Positions 9,663-22,326 of a stretch of 64,000 nucleotides of DNA are shown piece after piece; position 1 is the stretch's first letter, and the number at the start of each line of letters is the position of its first letter. This DNA is from Tilletiaria anomala UBC 951 (taxonomy: Eukaryota; Basidiomycota; Exobasidiomycetes; Georgefischeriales; Tilletiariaceae): contig NW_013547021.1 of NCBI RefSeq assembly GCF_000711695.1, forward strand, positions 1-64,000, read 5' to 3'. The notes below the pieces were generated by a model. It saw only the letters and a program-made list of their open reading frames with translations. It ran no database searches and was not told the origin of the DNA. The position numbers and the translations under genes were made by a program.

Positions 9663-12600
9663 TTATAACCCAGCCCGTCTCCCGCGCGGCCGTGGCGTCG
9701 CACCAGGCTGCGCGATCTTCGGTGTGGACAGTACGGCCGCGTCGAGCGTCCTCCAGTCGTGCGCCGCTGTCTGACTCCGCATGCTCGCCTCATGGTCCCT
9801 GGCGAACTGAATCTCCAAATCGGCCTTCTTGCTGAACTCGGCGTCGTGCGCGTGGCGAGCGTGCGAGCCGATCGCGCCGCGCTGCTTGACCGAGTAGAAT
9901 ACGGAGCCCAGGTCGGCCAGCCAGAACGGGTCGACGGCGGTGACAGTGCCCATGTACTCCTTGGATGTCAGCGTCAGCTCGTGGTACACAACATAGTCCG
10001 GTGTATAGCCCAGGCCGTACAGCGCGCTCGTCGGGTGCAGGTGCATCGGGATACCCGTGCGGCAGTGCACATATTCGCCGATGCCCTTGACGCGCGCGGC
10101 CTGGTGGAAGTAGCCCGACGTGATGCACTTGCGCACCACATCCCAGTCCGTCCCGCAGCTGACCACCTCCAGCTTCTGCATCTTCATGATGTCCTCCAGC
10201 TGCGCCCGTACTTCCCTGGCTTTGCGCAGCAGCTTCGCGTGCAGAAAGTGCTTGGCGCACCACGAGTCCTTGTAGCCGTTCGAGCGCCATAGCGTGTAGA
10301 CGTGCAGCAGCGTCAGATGGTCGCTCTCCGCTACAAAGAACTTCTCCCGCGCCGAGTCGCTCTCCTCCTGCCGCTCTTTCGGTCGGTAGAAGACAGAGGG
10401 CACGCTGAGCATGCTCACGATCGTGAGCACCTCGGCCGAGCATCCGTACTGCTGCGCGCTCATGATCAGGATCTTGGATAGCGACGGCTCCATCGGGAAC
10501 TCGGACATCTTCTTCCCCAGCGGTGTCAGGTTGCCGACATTGTCCAACGCGCCAAGCACCCAGAGTTGGTACATTGAAGTTAAGATGTTCTCCTGCGGCG
10601 GCGGGTCCATAAAATCGAATTCTAGCAGATTCTTAACGCCGAGCGACTTGAGCAGCAATACTGTGTTGGCCAGGTTCGTGCGCTGGATCTCGGGGATGTT
10701 GTTGGGAAACAGTTCGTTGCGGAACGCCATCTCGGTGTAGAGACGATACGCTGTGCCTGCACCAGTACGGCCGGCACGACCGGAACGCTGATTGGCGTTG
10801 GCCTGCGAGATGGGCGTAATCTGCAACGAGTCCATGCCGACGCGCGGATTGTACACCTTGAGCTTGCTGTACCCGGCGTCGACGACAAACATGATCCCGT
10901 CAACAGTGAGAGATGTCTCAGCGATATTCGTTGCGACAATGACTTTGCGCTCGCCGTTTGGTGAGGGCTCAAAAATCTTTGCTTGCAGATCGGCAGGCAT
11001 CTGGGAGTAAATGGGTAGTGCAAGCAGCGGGGGCGCGTCGTCCAACTGTTCCAAGCGCTCATTGACAACTCGACATGTGATCTCAATGTCCTCTTGGCCT
11101 GTCATGAACACAAGCACGTCCCCACTTCCACCTGATAGGTGGATCGACAAGACTTGCTTCACCGCGCTCTCCACATAGTCTTCGCAAGGCGCTCGGCTGA
11201 ACATGACGTCGACAGGGAACGTCCGGCCTGGGATGGTAAAGCTGGGAGCGCCTCCAAAAAAGTTGGAGAACTGGCGCAACAGAGTGAGATCGCTTTGATC
11301 AGTATCAATATCGAGTTCTTTCTCCTTTCTGCAAACTCACCTTTTCGGCATTCATGGTGGCGGACGTTACAATGAGCTTGAGGTCCCGACGGCGCGTGAG
11401 AACTGCAGGTAAAAACGTACTCAGTTAGCTACCATGCCAAGCGCATACTCCTCAAAGCAAACCTCACTTTTCTTGAGCAGACCCATGAGAATGTCCGTGC
11501 TCAAGCTCCTCTCGTGCGCTTCGTCCAAGATAATGCAAGTGTACCGATCGAGATCGCCCTCATTGAGGCTCTCACGCAGAAGCACACCATCGGTCATGTA
11601 CTTAATGCGCGTCTGCGGACTAGTGCAGTCCTCAAACCGAATGCTGTATCCGACCGTCCCACCGAGCTCGCACTCCATCTCTTCGCTCACCCGCTTTGCG
11701 ACGCTCATCGCGGCCACGCGCCGTGGCTGGGTACACGCGATCATGCTACCCGAGCCCGAAGCGTAGCCCTCCTCGTAGAGGAATTGAGCAACTTGAGTCG
11801 TTTTCCCCGAGCCCGTCTCACCGATGACGACGACGACTTGGTTTTCTCGGATGATCTTCATGAGATCCTCGCGGCAGGCAAAAGCTGGGAGGTACTGCCG
11901 CTGTTCTTTGAGTGTCTTCCCACGGCTAAAGGCCGATGCGCCCTCGCTCTTCTTGAGATGGCTCGCGAACTGCGAGTCGCTTCTTGGATTATCCGCCTCC
12001 GCCCTGTCTTTCTTAGCTTGCACGGAAGCATTGCTGCCCGTACCAATGCCTGGTGCGCCCGCTTTGCCCTGCTGCTCGTCCTCGTCTTCCTTGATGCCCA
12101 TGATGTTTCCGAGCGCAGTCCCACCGAGAGCCGCTGCTCTAGCCGTCGCCTTCTCCCTCTCGCTCTGCTCTCGCTTCTCCTTGACGAGGCGACTGCCTTT
12201 CTTGGAGAACATGGCCATGTCGCTCGTCGGGTCCTTGATCGGGTTGACCGGTTCAATTTGCTTCGTGAAGACCGTCTTGCCGTCCAAGAAGGGTGGTCTC
12301 AGGTCGTGCACGAGCAGATGCACACGCGCCTCCTCCTCCGCATCAGCCGCTACGCCATCCAAGTCGACAAACCGCCGCGGCCCGACGCCACCAGTCTGCA
12401 TCCGGTTCACCTCCCAGTCGTCGCGATCGGCGTTGTACTGCGCCTGCTTGGCCGTCACTCGCGCAGTCTGCTGCCTGCTCGCCAAGGAACCGCCAGCGAG
12501 AAGCTGCCCATGCATGTCCTCGAACTGCGAGAACGGGTTGTGGTCCTCGTCACCCGCCAGCCCCTCTCGCTCTTCCATCGAATACCACTCGCGGTCCATC

Positions 12601-13993
12601 GCGACCTGTGCAGCGGGATCGCCGTCAGGGTCGTCGCCCCATTGCCAACCAGCAAGTGTCATCCGCCCATCCTCTGCGCCACGACGCTCAGATCCCCGCT
12701 CCGTAGGGTATCGGTCTGTATACGCGCCTCCGCGCCGTGCGCTGCTGTCAGAATAGCCGACACGCATCGAGCGTGAAGCACTAGAAGGCGTCGCGTCCCA
12801 GGCACGACCACGAAGGGAGCTGGTTGTCGATGGGATGTCCCCGTCTCTGTCCCTGCTGTGTGAAAGCTGTGGTGTGGAGTCCCAGCTTCGCTCGGGGAGC
12901 GATGCAGCCGAGCGTTGGCTGGCATCTGCCCATCCGTCCCGGGCACTGCCTCCTGTATGTTGCGCCTGACCACGAGGGTCGTCAAAGGAGCGTTGCCTGC
13001 CTTCCCGCTGCTCTCGATCACGTGCTTGGCGCTCCTGCCACGCGTCTCTCCTCTCCTGCCTCTGCTCCATGTCCCGGTTGAGCCGCTGCCTGAACTCTGA
13101 GAAGCCTCCTCTCGCATCCTCATCAGCTTGCCTTCCCCCACTTCCACCACGGTCCCTCCCGCCATCCTGCGCAGCAAAACTTCCCACCGCTAGTCTCGCC
13201 CCTCTTCGCTGGGCTAAACGCTGTCGGGCCACTTCTGAGAGCCCTCCGCCAACTGGTCCGGGAGTCTCATCTCCTCGCTGACGACGCTGCAAGCAGCTCG
13301 AGGATGCAGACGAACGATCATTAGCGCCTTCCGCGGAGGAAGAGTACGAGTGCTCATGTTCGTCTCGGCGAGCGGGGGGTCGGGCGGGTACTTTGAAGAG
13401 CGGCTGCTCGTCTCCGTTAGGTTGACCACCATTTTGACGAGGCGTTGGGGGTGGCAAAGCCTCGACCTTGGATTTCTTCCTGGCCGGTTCCACCTCGCCG
13501 CGTTCTTGCCGCCTTTGCTCTGCGAGTGCTTGCAGGCCTAGGCTCGAGCCTGCGCTTGAGGAGCGAAAGACGTGTTTCTGACGGCAGACAAGAAACTTTA
13601 GCAAGTCCATCGAGAGAAGCAGTAGCGTACCGACTACCGACTCACCTGTCCTTCTGCAGTTTGCAGTCCTGCTCGCTTTAACGTTGGTACATCGAGCCTG
13701 TCCGAACCATGCGCCCCTACTGCATCCACATCCTTTGAATCAGCTGCGCCTCCATTCTGTAGCGAAGCTGATGATGGAATATCCTTGCTACTGAGAACAA
13801 TATTCCTGATGGCTTTCAGGAATTCGTGATCGAATTTGCCAAAGCCACTGGCGGCACGAATAAATGTTGCCTCACCGGGCTGACTGCGCGCGATGGTGAT
13901 TATGTTGTTTGCAAGGATATGGGCATTCGTCTCCGGCAGGCCGAGCGCTCCGGCCAAACGCGTAGCGATGTCGGATTGGAGGTTGCTCGCCAT
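9663..13993 (-). CDS. PRP16: Pre-mRNA-splicing ATP-dependent RNA helicase Prp16 (DEAH box)
   Basis: Exons 13993-13646, 13577-11468, 11402-11341 and 11270-9663 give 1375 residues, longer than yeast Prp16 (1071) because of a long N-terminal region. Prp16 remodels the spliceosome after the first catalytic step. The Walker motif [10 protein letters not shown] is near residue 700, TQPRR follows, the DEAH motif (LDEAHERS) is near 800, SAT lies in the 62-base third exon, and QRSGRAGR is near 1000. The winged-helix, ratchet and OB regions follow. [22 protein letters not shown] near the C-terminus is the Prp16-specific form of this motif among DEAH splicing factors. The N-terminal 650 residues are charged, rich in Arg, Glu, Asp and Ser, and probably disordered. 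The short introns have clear signals, for example AGCTAAC before the exon 3 acceptor. The start begins [15 protein letters not shown]. Confidence 0.97.
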
Positions 13994-15294
13994 GATGGAG
14001 ACGTAGAGGGGAAACTGTATCCTGTCCTTATCCTCGATAGTTGATCGCAACAAGTGATGATAGATGGGCTTGCTTCCAGCGCGGCACGATGATGCTATCG
14101 TGTATCGCGTCAGAAATCCTGGACTCCGTAACGTCGCATCCGCGCCTCTTACTCCAACCAACAGCCCAAAAAGCCGCGCAGGAAGACTCGACGCGGCTTT
14201 CGAAAGCTAGTGATCTGCTGCAGAAAGGGACTTTGTGCGGATGGCATCGACCCCTTCACACCTTTTCTCCTTCAGATGCTCGATCCCACGCGATCCAAAG
14301 CAAAGCAAAGCATTCAATTCTCCACTCCGTAGTAGAGATGAGATCCATGGGAGACTATAGACCCAGGTTCCGTGACACGGAATTCGTAAATCCAAAAATA
14401 TAGAAAGCGTAGAATGTTGCTGAGCTAAACTGATATCGTTCGAGTAGGGGTTCGACCGCCAACCATCTCACTCTCCGAGTCGCCGCTCGAGAGTCCGCAG
14501 TAGAACGAGGCCGTGTTGGTTGGGGCGCGCTGGTTTATTCTCTCATGCATGGTGATGCAACAATAGAGGATGTGCCGTGTGCACGTTATAGCCGCTTTTT
14601 GGACGCCCGCTGAGGCGCAAGCGGGCTCCAAAGGCTGGGGGTTTCTCATCCAGGTCAATCCTGGCGGGGGCCTAGTAATCTGGATGTAGAACGAGTCGAC
14701 GACGCCTTAGAGCCACCTTCCCGCACAAGAGTCAGGGGTGGTGATTATACTTTTTTGCCCCATCGCGGATAGACTTTTGGATAACCAGAGTGACGCGCGG
14801 GTCCGGCCCTGCCGGAAGCGAGCGAAAGGGAGATACAAAGAAACGATTTCCGCTCGCTCACATTCTACGCTGACGCAGCGGTGAGTCGCACAGCCACAGC
14901 CTTGTATTCTCGAAACCATCTCCATCCAGCATCGAGCAGCGATCGTAGGCCCGATCACCAACTCATCCTCTAATCTCCCATTGACCCCTAGCCAACTGCA
15001 GCGCGACAAACTCAAGAAGAAGGGGCCGTTTCTCAATTACGGCACATTGAAAATCATACCACAGAAAGGAAAAGCGGAGAAAGGTGAATGATTCCATCCC
15101 TCCATTCCGTGCAGCTCTCGTCAACTTCTGTCATTCGCTTTGCTTCGACGTTTGGTCGAATCGCGGTTTCCCCTTGTCGGACAGTTTCACTCAAGGTCAC
15201 ACAGCGCGTGCTGCTCTCTACACTTGCACAGGCCGAATCACAACCGCACTCTTGCCAGCGCCTGTCGCGTCTCCAAGTTTCCGTACACGCAACC
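13994..15294. promoter_or_regulatory. Divergent promoter region, PRP16 / RKI1
   Basis: 1.3 kb separates two divergently transcribed genes, so both promoters must lie here. No individual element can be named. The open frames inside show no family resemblance, apart from a possible N-terminal extension of the isomerase from 15088. Confidence 0.5.
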
Positions 15295-16375
15295 ATGACG
15301 ACGTCATCTATAGTACCATCATCATCGGCAGCGGCAGGAGTGGCAGCGACAGAGGCTTCCGGCTCTGGGGCTGGGAGACGCCAAAAATTACCGAAATTGG
15401 AGTCGATTGAAGCTGCTAAGCGCGCAGCGGCGTATGCTGCGGTAGACCGTCATGTCAAACCATCTCACAAGATCATTGGCATCGGGAGTGGTGAGTTCCT
15501 TGATCAAGTCACTCGAATGATTAGGAGTATATCTCGCAATTGTCACATCCATAGCGAAAACTGACGCGACTCGGGACTTTTCACAGGCTCAACAGTGCCC
15601 TATGTTGTCGAGCGCATCATCCAACAAGGCCCGGAGGTGAATGCCAAACGCTGGTTCGTACCAACCGGCTTTCAAAGCAAGGAGTTGATCGTCCAGGCTG
15701 GTAAGTTTTGGTGCACACGAAGCGCGCATGACCTCGGTCGACGAGTAACTTCAAAGCCGACTACTCACCTCTTACTTCTGCTTGTTGACAGGCCTTAACC
15801 TTGGCGACGTCGACTGCTTCCCGACGATCGATGTGACCATCGACGGCGCGGACGAGGTGGACAATTGCTTGAACGCAATCAAAGGCGGTGGTGCTTGCCA
15901 TCTGCGGGAAAAAGTGCTAGCGGAAGCAGCGACGGAGTTTGTAATTGTTGCCGACTACCGCAAGAACTCCAATATCCTCGGTTCAGCGTGGACGCAAGGC
16001 GTGCCCATCGCCGTCATACCCTTTTCCTATGCCAAAGTCATGCGCGATCTCAAGAAGCTCGGTAGCACCAACGCGCAGCTGCGCATGGGAAAGATGAAAG
16101 CCGGCCCAGTCGTCACCGACGACTCATGTTTCATCATCGATGCAGTCTTCAGCCCGGCGGTGATGAAGGATCCGCAGGAGCTGTTTATTCGCATCAAGAT
16201 GCTCGTCGGCGTCGCCGAGGTCGGTATTTTTGCGGGCATGGCAAAGGCTGCGTACTTTGGCAATGCTGACGGCACCATCACCACCAAGATGTCCGATGGC
16301 AAGGTCGAGGAGGGCGTCCGCTTTGATGTCGAGCAGCTTCCGCCCCTTGCCGATGCAGTCACGGAGACTTCATGA
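15295..16375 (+). CDS. RKI1: Ribose-5-phosphate isomerase A
   Basis: Exons 15295-15490, 15587-15700 and 15792-16375 give 297 residues. The enzyme interconverts ribose 5-phosphate and ribulose 5-phosphate in the non-oxidative pentose phosphate pathway. Family motifs in order: HKIIGIGSGSTV (phosphate-binding loop, split by intron 1), FVPTGFQS, TIDGADEVD (active-site acidic residues), IKGGGACHLREKV, and a conserved C-terminal half with GVAEVGIF. The ATG at 15295 has a good context (CAACCATGA) and leaves a Ser/Ala-rich leader of about 30 residues before the conserved domain. An in-frame ATG at 15088 would add 69 residues rich in Arg and Ser with a single acidic residue, which resembles a mitochondrial presequence. 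The gene converges on the S10 carboxypeptidase gene; their stops are about 260 bases apart. Confidence 0.95.
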
Positions 16376-16632
16376 TGCATGCAAAGACCTTAGATACGTG
16401 CACATTCATTTGGACATCTTCCGACCCGTTCTCCGAGGGCCTTAGACAATCTGTACCAATATAGCAAGCCAAACCAGATCCCGTGTTGAGATTCGACTCT
16501 GTACGTCCTTAGAATTGAGCATTGGGTGGATCAAGTCGTTGGGTAATGATAAGATACATAAAAGCGGACACGGGGAGGGGCTAGATGCAGCAAAACAATA
16601 GGCAAGGCACCGCTCCCATCGAGCTCAGCTCC

Positions 16633-18280
16633 TTAGAGGGTAGTCTGTCCAAGCAGGTACTGGACCAATTTGAACCCGGCCGGCGGGTCATACTCTGGCA
16701 CCTCGTGGCCAGCCTTCTCGACGAGCGCGTACAACAAGCCGCGCTCCTTGGTGTACCAGCCGCTGGCATCGCCATCGCTGTTGATCAGCGTTGTCGCAAA
16801 TGGCGACTTGGAGAATCCCTGTCCGCCGTTCCAAGTGAGATTCTGCAGCGCCAGACTCGTGCCGTTAGAGATGATCAGCCCGTCCTTCTGGCCATTGATG
16901 ATGACCGTGCGCTGCGCCGGCGACTTCTCGATCACCTTCTGCAGCACACCGTTGGTGTCCGGCGCAGGGCTGTGGTCACCATTCGGGAAGACGCCCTGGT
17001 TGCAAACGTTCCACTTCTTGTGCGGCGCGTGGATATAGTTCTGCAGGTCGTAGTTGTCATAGAAGGTGCGGTTGAGGAACTGCGTGGGCGAATTGGCGTC
17101 TCCAAGCACGTTGGGAGGGTGCGCTGTATCATCCACCTTGTAGATGTTGAACGCGGGGTTTTTTGACGATGCAATGTTGTAGTAATCGTTGAAGGTGTTG
17201 CAGCCATCCTCGTTGTATGGCGGGAGCTTGCCTTTGGGTGGGTATTTGAGGTTGTCGTTGACGTAGTCGATGTAGCCACACGATTCTGCGTCCTTGCGGA
17301 TCGTCTCGACGTCCGCGTCGGTGAACTTGAGAATCTCCTTGTTGGCCTCCACGAACTGGTACGTCACGACGTCCTCTTGCAAGAGGATGTCCGTGACGAC
17401 ACCGTCGACGACTAGCAGACCATGGAAGTTGTACTTGGACCCCTGATCGATCAGGTAGTTGGAGATGTACGGTCCGTACCGCCCGCCGTAGGACTCTGCA
17501 GCAATGTACAGTTTCTTGGCCTTCAGTTCAGGGAATATGCTGAAGAAACTGTCGAGGAAGGCACCGAAGGCCACTCCGACATCGTTCTCGTCGTACGCCG
17601 TCGGGATGCCGTTGTCGAATCCGACACCCAATGGCTGTTCTGGGAAGACCATGTCGGCCGCGAGAGTCCATGAGTAATTGTTCGGCGTGGGTGTGTCGCC
17701 TTTGTAGTTATACGTGATCGGACCAACCTCCTGAAGGAGGCCACTCAAGCTGCTGCCTGTCATCCACAAGCGTGGATTTGGAGAAACATGTCAGTCCATA
17801 GCAGTCTTGATGTAGGAGAGGTTGTCCAGTGTACTCACACCCTGGACCGCCTTGGATCCAGAAAACGATCGAATCGGAAGGAGTCTTGGCATCGCCACCC
17901 TCATAGCCGAACATCCAGAAGAAGTAGCTGTCGAGGCTCGCCCCTGCGACAGGGTTCAGCGGGACTTCGCCAGCCCATGACGTCCTTGTCTTGAATGGGA
18001 TGCCAGGGAGCTGGTTTCCAACCTGGTACGTGGCAGCCTGTGCGCCGGCAAACGACAGTGTGGAGTTGCAGTCCGTTGTGCAGGCCGTTGGGCCAGCGAG
18101 AACAGATCCGGAGGTAGCGGCAGCGACGGTCTCGACGGTCTGTGGAGACCTGTACCCGATGGACTTGAGAACGCCCAGTGGTATCTTCTGGGCCTGATTG
18201 GATGCACGCTCCTCCAGAGGGGCAGCAAAGGTGGCGGCGGCAAGGAATGGAAGGAGATATGGGACAAGCATCTTGCACAT
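16633..18280 (-). CDS. Secreted serine carboxypeptidase (peptidase S10)
   Basis: Exons 18280-17839 and 17756-16633 give 521 residues. The enzyme removes C-terminal residues from peptides in the vacuole or outside the cell. The N-terminus is a clear signal peptide (LVPYLLPFLAAATFAAP). The intron splits the oxyanion-hole motif and splicing restores GGPGCSSLSG. The catalytic triad is Ser236 in ESYGG, Asp439 in NGQKDGL and His498 in KAGHEVP. Several NxT/S sites and paired cysteines are present. The 82-base intron uses a GTGAGT donor, an ACTGAC branch site and a CAG acceptor. The length suits the family (about 480-550). A second ATG three codons on (18271) is possible. A dead, only distantly similar S10 gene lies 2 kb upstream on the same strand. 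Confidence 0.95.
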
Positions 18281-20056
18281 TCAACCTACTTGTGCTTGCC
18301 ACGAAAGGTGCAGGGAAGTGATGGATGGTGGCCAGAGGGCTTTAGAACGGGGGAGGACGAAAGCGGGAATATGGTGTGGGGGTTCGATATGCGGTTTATA
18401 TATCCACAGAACACGCACAGACCTTGTTGTACTCGGACATGCACTTCTGCTGCGTGTTCGATTGCCGTTTTCCACCGTCGGCAAGCTGACCATCACGTAT
18501 ACAGGATAGGATCCAGGCCGGTTGGACGATAATAAATGAACTCGAGAGAGCACAGAATCTGCGACTCCTCTCACGAGGCTCTCGGTTGCGCATGATTGTG
18601 CCGCGTGCAGATTGACCTTGGTGCATACTCGTACATTGCAGTTCATGTTGCTTGTAGAAGACGATTGCCGGTTCGCGATATCACTGCTGGCTCCGCCATA
18701 CCGCCCACAAGATATCTATGTATGTGTAGCTGACACTCGACTCGAGCAAAGAAGCAGTCTAGCGACAAGCTTTGGGGGGGTTGATGGGATCGGCGCTAAA
18801 ACGAAAAAAGGAACATCCGTGGCTCATTCAATCCGGGCGCGCACCTGCACAGTGAATATATGCTTATAAGTACAAGGTGAATGCGCCCACGCGGGCCGAC
18901 GGCGATCACCTTCCAATGAAATGAAACACTCTGGCGTTTTCCCCATAAAATTGACTTGAATCAGGCGTTGCACTCAGTGTATCCATAATCTTTTTTCCTA
19001 CACCGGCACCTGCGAAGGCGACCGCGTGGAGGGAGGCACCGCAGGGCATTGCAGTGCACCCTAGCGTAATTCGATTGTGCAGCAAGGCGCAGCGCCGCAG
19101 TCAGCACTCAGCATTCAGCCGTCAGCACCTTGTCCGTAATAGGTAATGAGCAGGTCCGCGTGTCCCGACAGGTTCGACAGCGTTCCATGCTTGACACCCG
19201 ACAATACATCGCCGGACATAGCTCTCCGCTCTCGATATGTAGCCGCTCCCCTCCCCAGCTGCAAGAAAGTCAGAAAAGCATGGTACGAACTGCGCAGTGA
19301 TGATGTAGGAGGATGAAAGCAGTGAGAACGAATCCGAAGAAATATGCAGTGATGAAGTGGGGAAGAATGCTTTAAGGCTGCACTCGTCGGTCCACCAGTG
19401 AGCTACAGCGAGGCGCGTGCGCCGTGCGGCCATGTGGGATTCTTGCAGGACTCTCCGCCGCTAGACCTTCTTGCACGATGCATGACGCATTGCTGCGTCG
19501 GACATACTCAGCTGCTCGTCGCTCCTCCGGCGCCCAAGAGTCCAGGAGTCCATGTCTAAATAGCTAGCAGATAGTTCGAATCCAGCGCCAGCGTGGTCTA
19601 GCGCGGCCCCCTACAGCACACTGTTGAAGCTAGTGAAACCTTGTATAAAATGCGCGGTTGTGACCGATGAGCACTGGAAGAGGCACTGAATGCACCTTGT
19701 CAACCCTAATGAAAGTGGTTCAACCCTTGACCATGTCCTCCACCGAGTCAACGACTCAACGCTCAGCGCTCACAACTCTCAGTATCCTCTTAACATCGAT
19801 CGGTCGTCTCTTCCTTCTCTGTGGGCCAAAGCATCTGTGTGTCTGCCTGCAAATAATTTGAAGGAGAAGTTCCCGCGCATATATAAAAATAAATACACGA
19901 ATGTCGATGAGAAGGGGCGCACACCTATGAGAGGGTGCTCGCCTGGCTTATAAGATCCTCGCGCATCCTGAGTGCGCCAGCCCTGGCGTACTGCGGGATA
20001 CCTGTGCACTGATCACAAATGCGGTGACGTTAGCAGCGATTGGAAGAGACTGCCAT
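18281..20056. other. Gene-free stretch, 1.8 kb
   Basis: This lies upstream of the intact carboxypeptidase and downstream of the dead one, so it should include the promoter of the former. Short open frames are present but none has family features or phased splice sites. A string TTCGAATCC near 19575 looks like a tRNA T-loop but has no tRNA around it. Confidence 0.5.
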
Positions 20057-21800
20057 TCAATCAAGCCTCTGTTCACCGTGACCAGCATTGTAGAATTCGG
20101 GCGTAGGCCAGGTTCTTCTCCGCCACCCACTTACCTGCCACCTGACCGTCGGCTTCGACCAGGGACAATGTCGGAAGCGTTCTGAAGCTTTGATTGCCAT
20201 TAGAGACCATGCTTTGTATCGTGAGCGCGGTTCCCTGCGGAATAGTAGAGCAGCATGTAGCAAAGGTTGAAATCATGGTAAAGCTGAGTCAGTATGTACC
20301 GTGCCTCTTTGCCGCTGATACAAGCATGGCCAAGGAAGTGTAACCTCGCGTTGGTATTAATGACAGCGTCCACGTCGCCGCTTGATATGACCATGAATGT
20401 GGAGGCCTCCACGATCTGCTGGAGCACTCCGTTACTGTCACAAGGGGCGGGCCCATCGCCATTCCAGAAGACACCTGAGTTGCAGAGATGCCACTTGCAA
20501 CAGGCAAGCTAGCGCAAGAGTTCAAAAAGCCATACCGTCAGCCACAAATGCGCAAAGAAGAAACAGCAACAGATCGCTGCATTGCACGTAATAGCTCCTT
20601 ACTACTCATTGGGGGAATGTATGTCTTTCTGCACCGTGCTGTTCTCAAAGAAAGTTGCCTGGCTTACCTGCTTGGGGTCTTTGGGATCTCCGAGCATATT
20701 GGCGGGCGTCGGGCACCAGTCCGGGATGTGGTAGAAGTTGAAACAGGAAATCCTGTGTGAAACATGATCAAATGGGGTGCGTATTAGCTGAATATGGCTA
20801 ATAGTACGAGCCTCCAGCGACGCTAAGACTGAAATGTTGGCTGTCAGGATCTAAACCTCATTTCAAGGAGAATAGCTGCGCTCAACTCGGGTTCTTGAAG
20901 TATTTGTCCGTGAAGCCGAGGCTGCAGCATTGGCTGAGGTAGCGCTTGAGGGTGGACAAGTCCGAGCTTGTCAAACCTAACGTCTTAGCATACTTGACAC
21001 CGTACTCGTTAGCGACAGCAACCTCTTCCAGGTTGCGAGCGGTAAATGTAGCATCAGCCATGCTTATGCCCTTGAGGTTGTGCGTTTTCCTATTCTAGAT
21101 TTGGTATTGTGAAATGTACGGAATGTACATGTCTACCGAGCGACGCAAGAATGTCGACCACCCATTTTCACTGCAACACCATCACCACGTGTGTGAAAGT
21201 GAATGGCAACTCACCGGCGTAAAATTCTCCAGTAATATCCAGGTTCTTGTGCTCGACCTCAGAGAAGATGATAATGAAGTTGCCCAGGAAGCCAGCGAGC
21301 TGTGATGCGACATACGTCCCATCTTGAGTCGTCTCCGTGCCCTGCGTGAAATCCATGCCAAAGGGCTTTGCAATCTTGTGTCACTCTGTTACGCACTCGG
21401 GGTTTCACGACACTGTTCTCGAAAATTGCACACTCAACTGCTCAACGTAAAGAATGTTGACCGCTCTGGCCCAGCTGTGCGGATTCACCCTAGGCGTATC
21501 GCCCTTGTCTACATAACTCACTAGGCCATTTTCTTTGAGGAGACCATCGAGTGAGTTGCAAATTCACATGATGAAAGGGTTGATCAGGATCACTGTGCCA
21601 GCTATGCAGGAAACCAACGTGCCGCCACTCACGAGGCACCTGGTATGCTGTTCATCCAGACGACAAGGTCATCCGACGGCGTCTCGGCACGCCAAAGCCA
21701 GAAGTACAGCAATGGAAACGACGAGGAGCTGATCGGAACTTTACCAGGCCACTGGTTGCAGACTAGGAAGCTAGGCGAGTTTGTTCTGGACAGCATATTT
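20057..21800 (-). pseudogene. Decayed serine carboxypeptidase (S10)
   Basis: Minus-strand pieces follow the S10 order: GKVPISSSS with FWLWRAETPSDDLVVW (about 21770-21660), DGLLKENGLVSYVDKGDTP and VNILYVEQ (about 21560-21430), PFGMDFTQGT through NFIIIFSEVEHKNLDITG (about 21360-21220), NLKGISMADAT (about 21070), FYHIPDWCPTPANMLGDP (about 20730), GVLQQIVEAS with SSGDVDAV (about 20430-20340), and finally GKWVAEKNLAYA and EFYNAGH near 20100. The oxyanion loop GGPG is now SIPG and the catalytic serine motif GESYAG reads GEFYAG (Ser to Phe). The acceptor before DGLLKENG has lost its AG, and one extra base separates AYA from EFYNAGH. Some introns are still plausible, for example a 76-base one before PFGMDF. 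It could still be transcribed but cannot give an active peptidase. Confidence 0.8.
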
Positions 21801-21885
21801 CCGAGCGGCAGCGCCAGAGAACGAGAGGGTGATTTTGCACTGCGAGAAGCAGCATGCGGACACAAGCGTTTATGAGTGTCGCGTG

Positions 21886-22200
21886 TCAGCTAGCATCGGT
21901 AGCGGCGGCGGTCGCAGCGAACAAGTGACCGTACTTGGTACACAGCTCTTGCATCTTGGCGAACATGTTGAGCGCTTTCGTGCCATCGTCGCGGTGGGCC
22001 GGAGTGTCCGGCCGGCCGACATTCACGCTAGCCGACAGGAAACCGACACCACAAGGATACCATTACATAGTGCACATGTGTGTGCTTTCTCTCACCCTTT
22101 CAAAATACAACGAGTTCCAGCTTTTCTAACATGGACGGCGGACAATGGAAAGCCTGGAGCCAACCTCCTTTAACGCGTCTTCCAGTTTAACCTTCTTATC
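21886..22200 (-). other. Coding-like fragment, family unknown
   Basis: Just upstream of the dead carboxypeptidase, the minus strand reads VSVIDKKVKLEDALKEVG (about 22200-22150) and, in a separate frame, VNVGRPDTPAHRDDGTKAL followed by MFAKMQELCTKYG and a stop near 21890. Composition looks protein-like, but I recognise no family and cannot join the pieces. They may be remains of an upstream exon or of another lost gene. Confidence 0.3.
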
Positions 22201-22305
22201 GATGACAGAAACAAGGCTGTCCTCTCTTTATTAGCCAGCTCTTCAATACGTACTTTCTACCCACACATGTGCCTCATACCTCCACAGATCACGAAGAAAG
22301 CATCC

Positions 22306-22326
22306 AGAGAGAGAGAGAGAGAGAGA
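22306..22326. repeat. (GA)n dinucleotide repeat
   Basis: An uninterrupted AG/GA run of 21 bases lies in the gene-free region. It is a simple microsatellite with no evident function. Confidence 0.9.

Noticed and set aside
11514-12776. 420-codon plus-strand open frame opposite PRP16
   Set aside because: It runs antisense to the conserved PRP16 exon, is Arg/Leu/Ala-rich without domains, and is explained by codon use on the other strand.
19570-19610. tRNA-like strings (TTCGAATCC and TGGTCTAG)
   Set aside because: They are in the wrong order for one tRNA, and no acceptor or anticodon stems can be formed around them.
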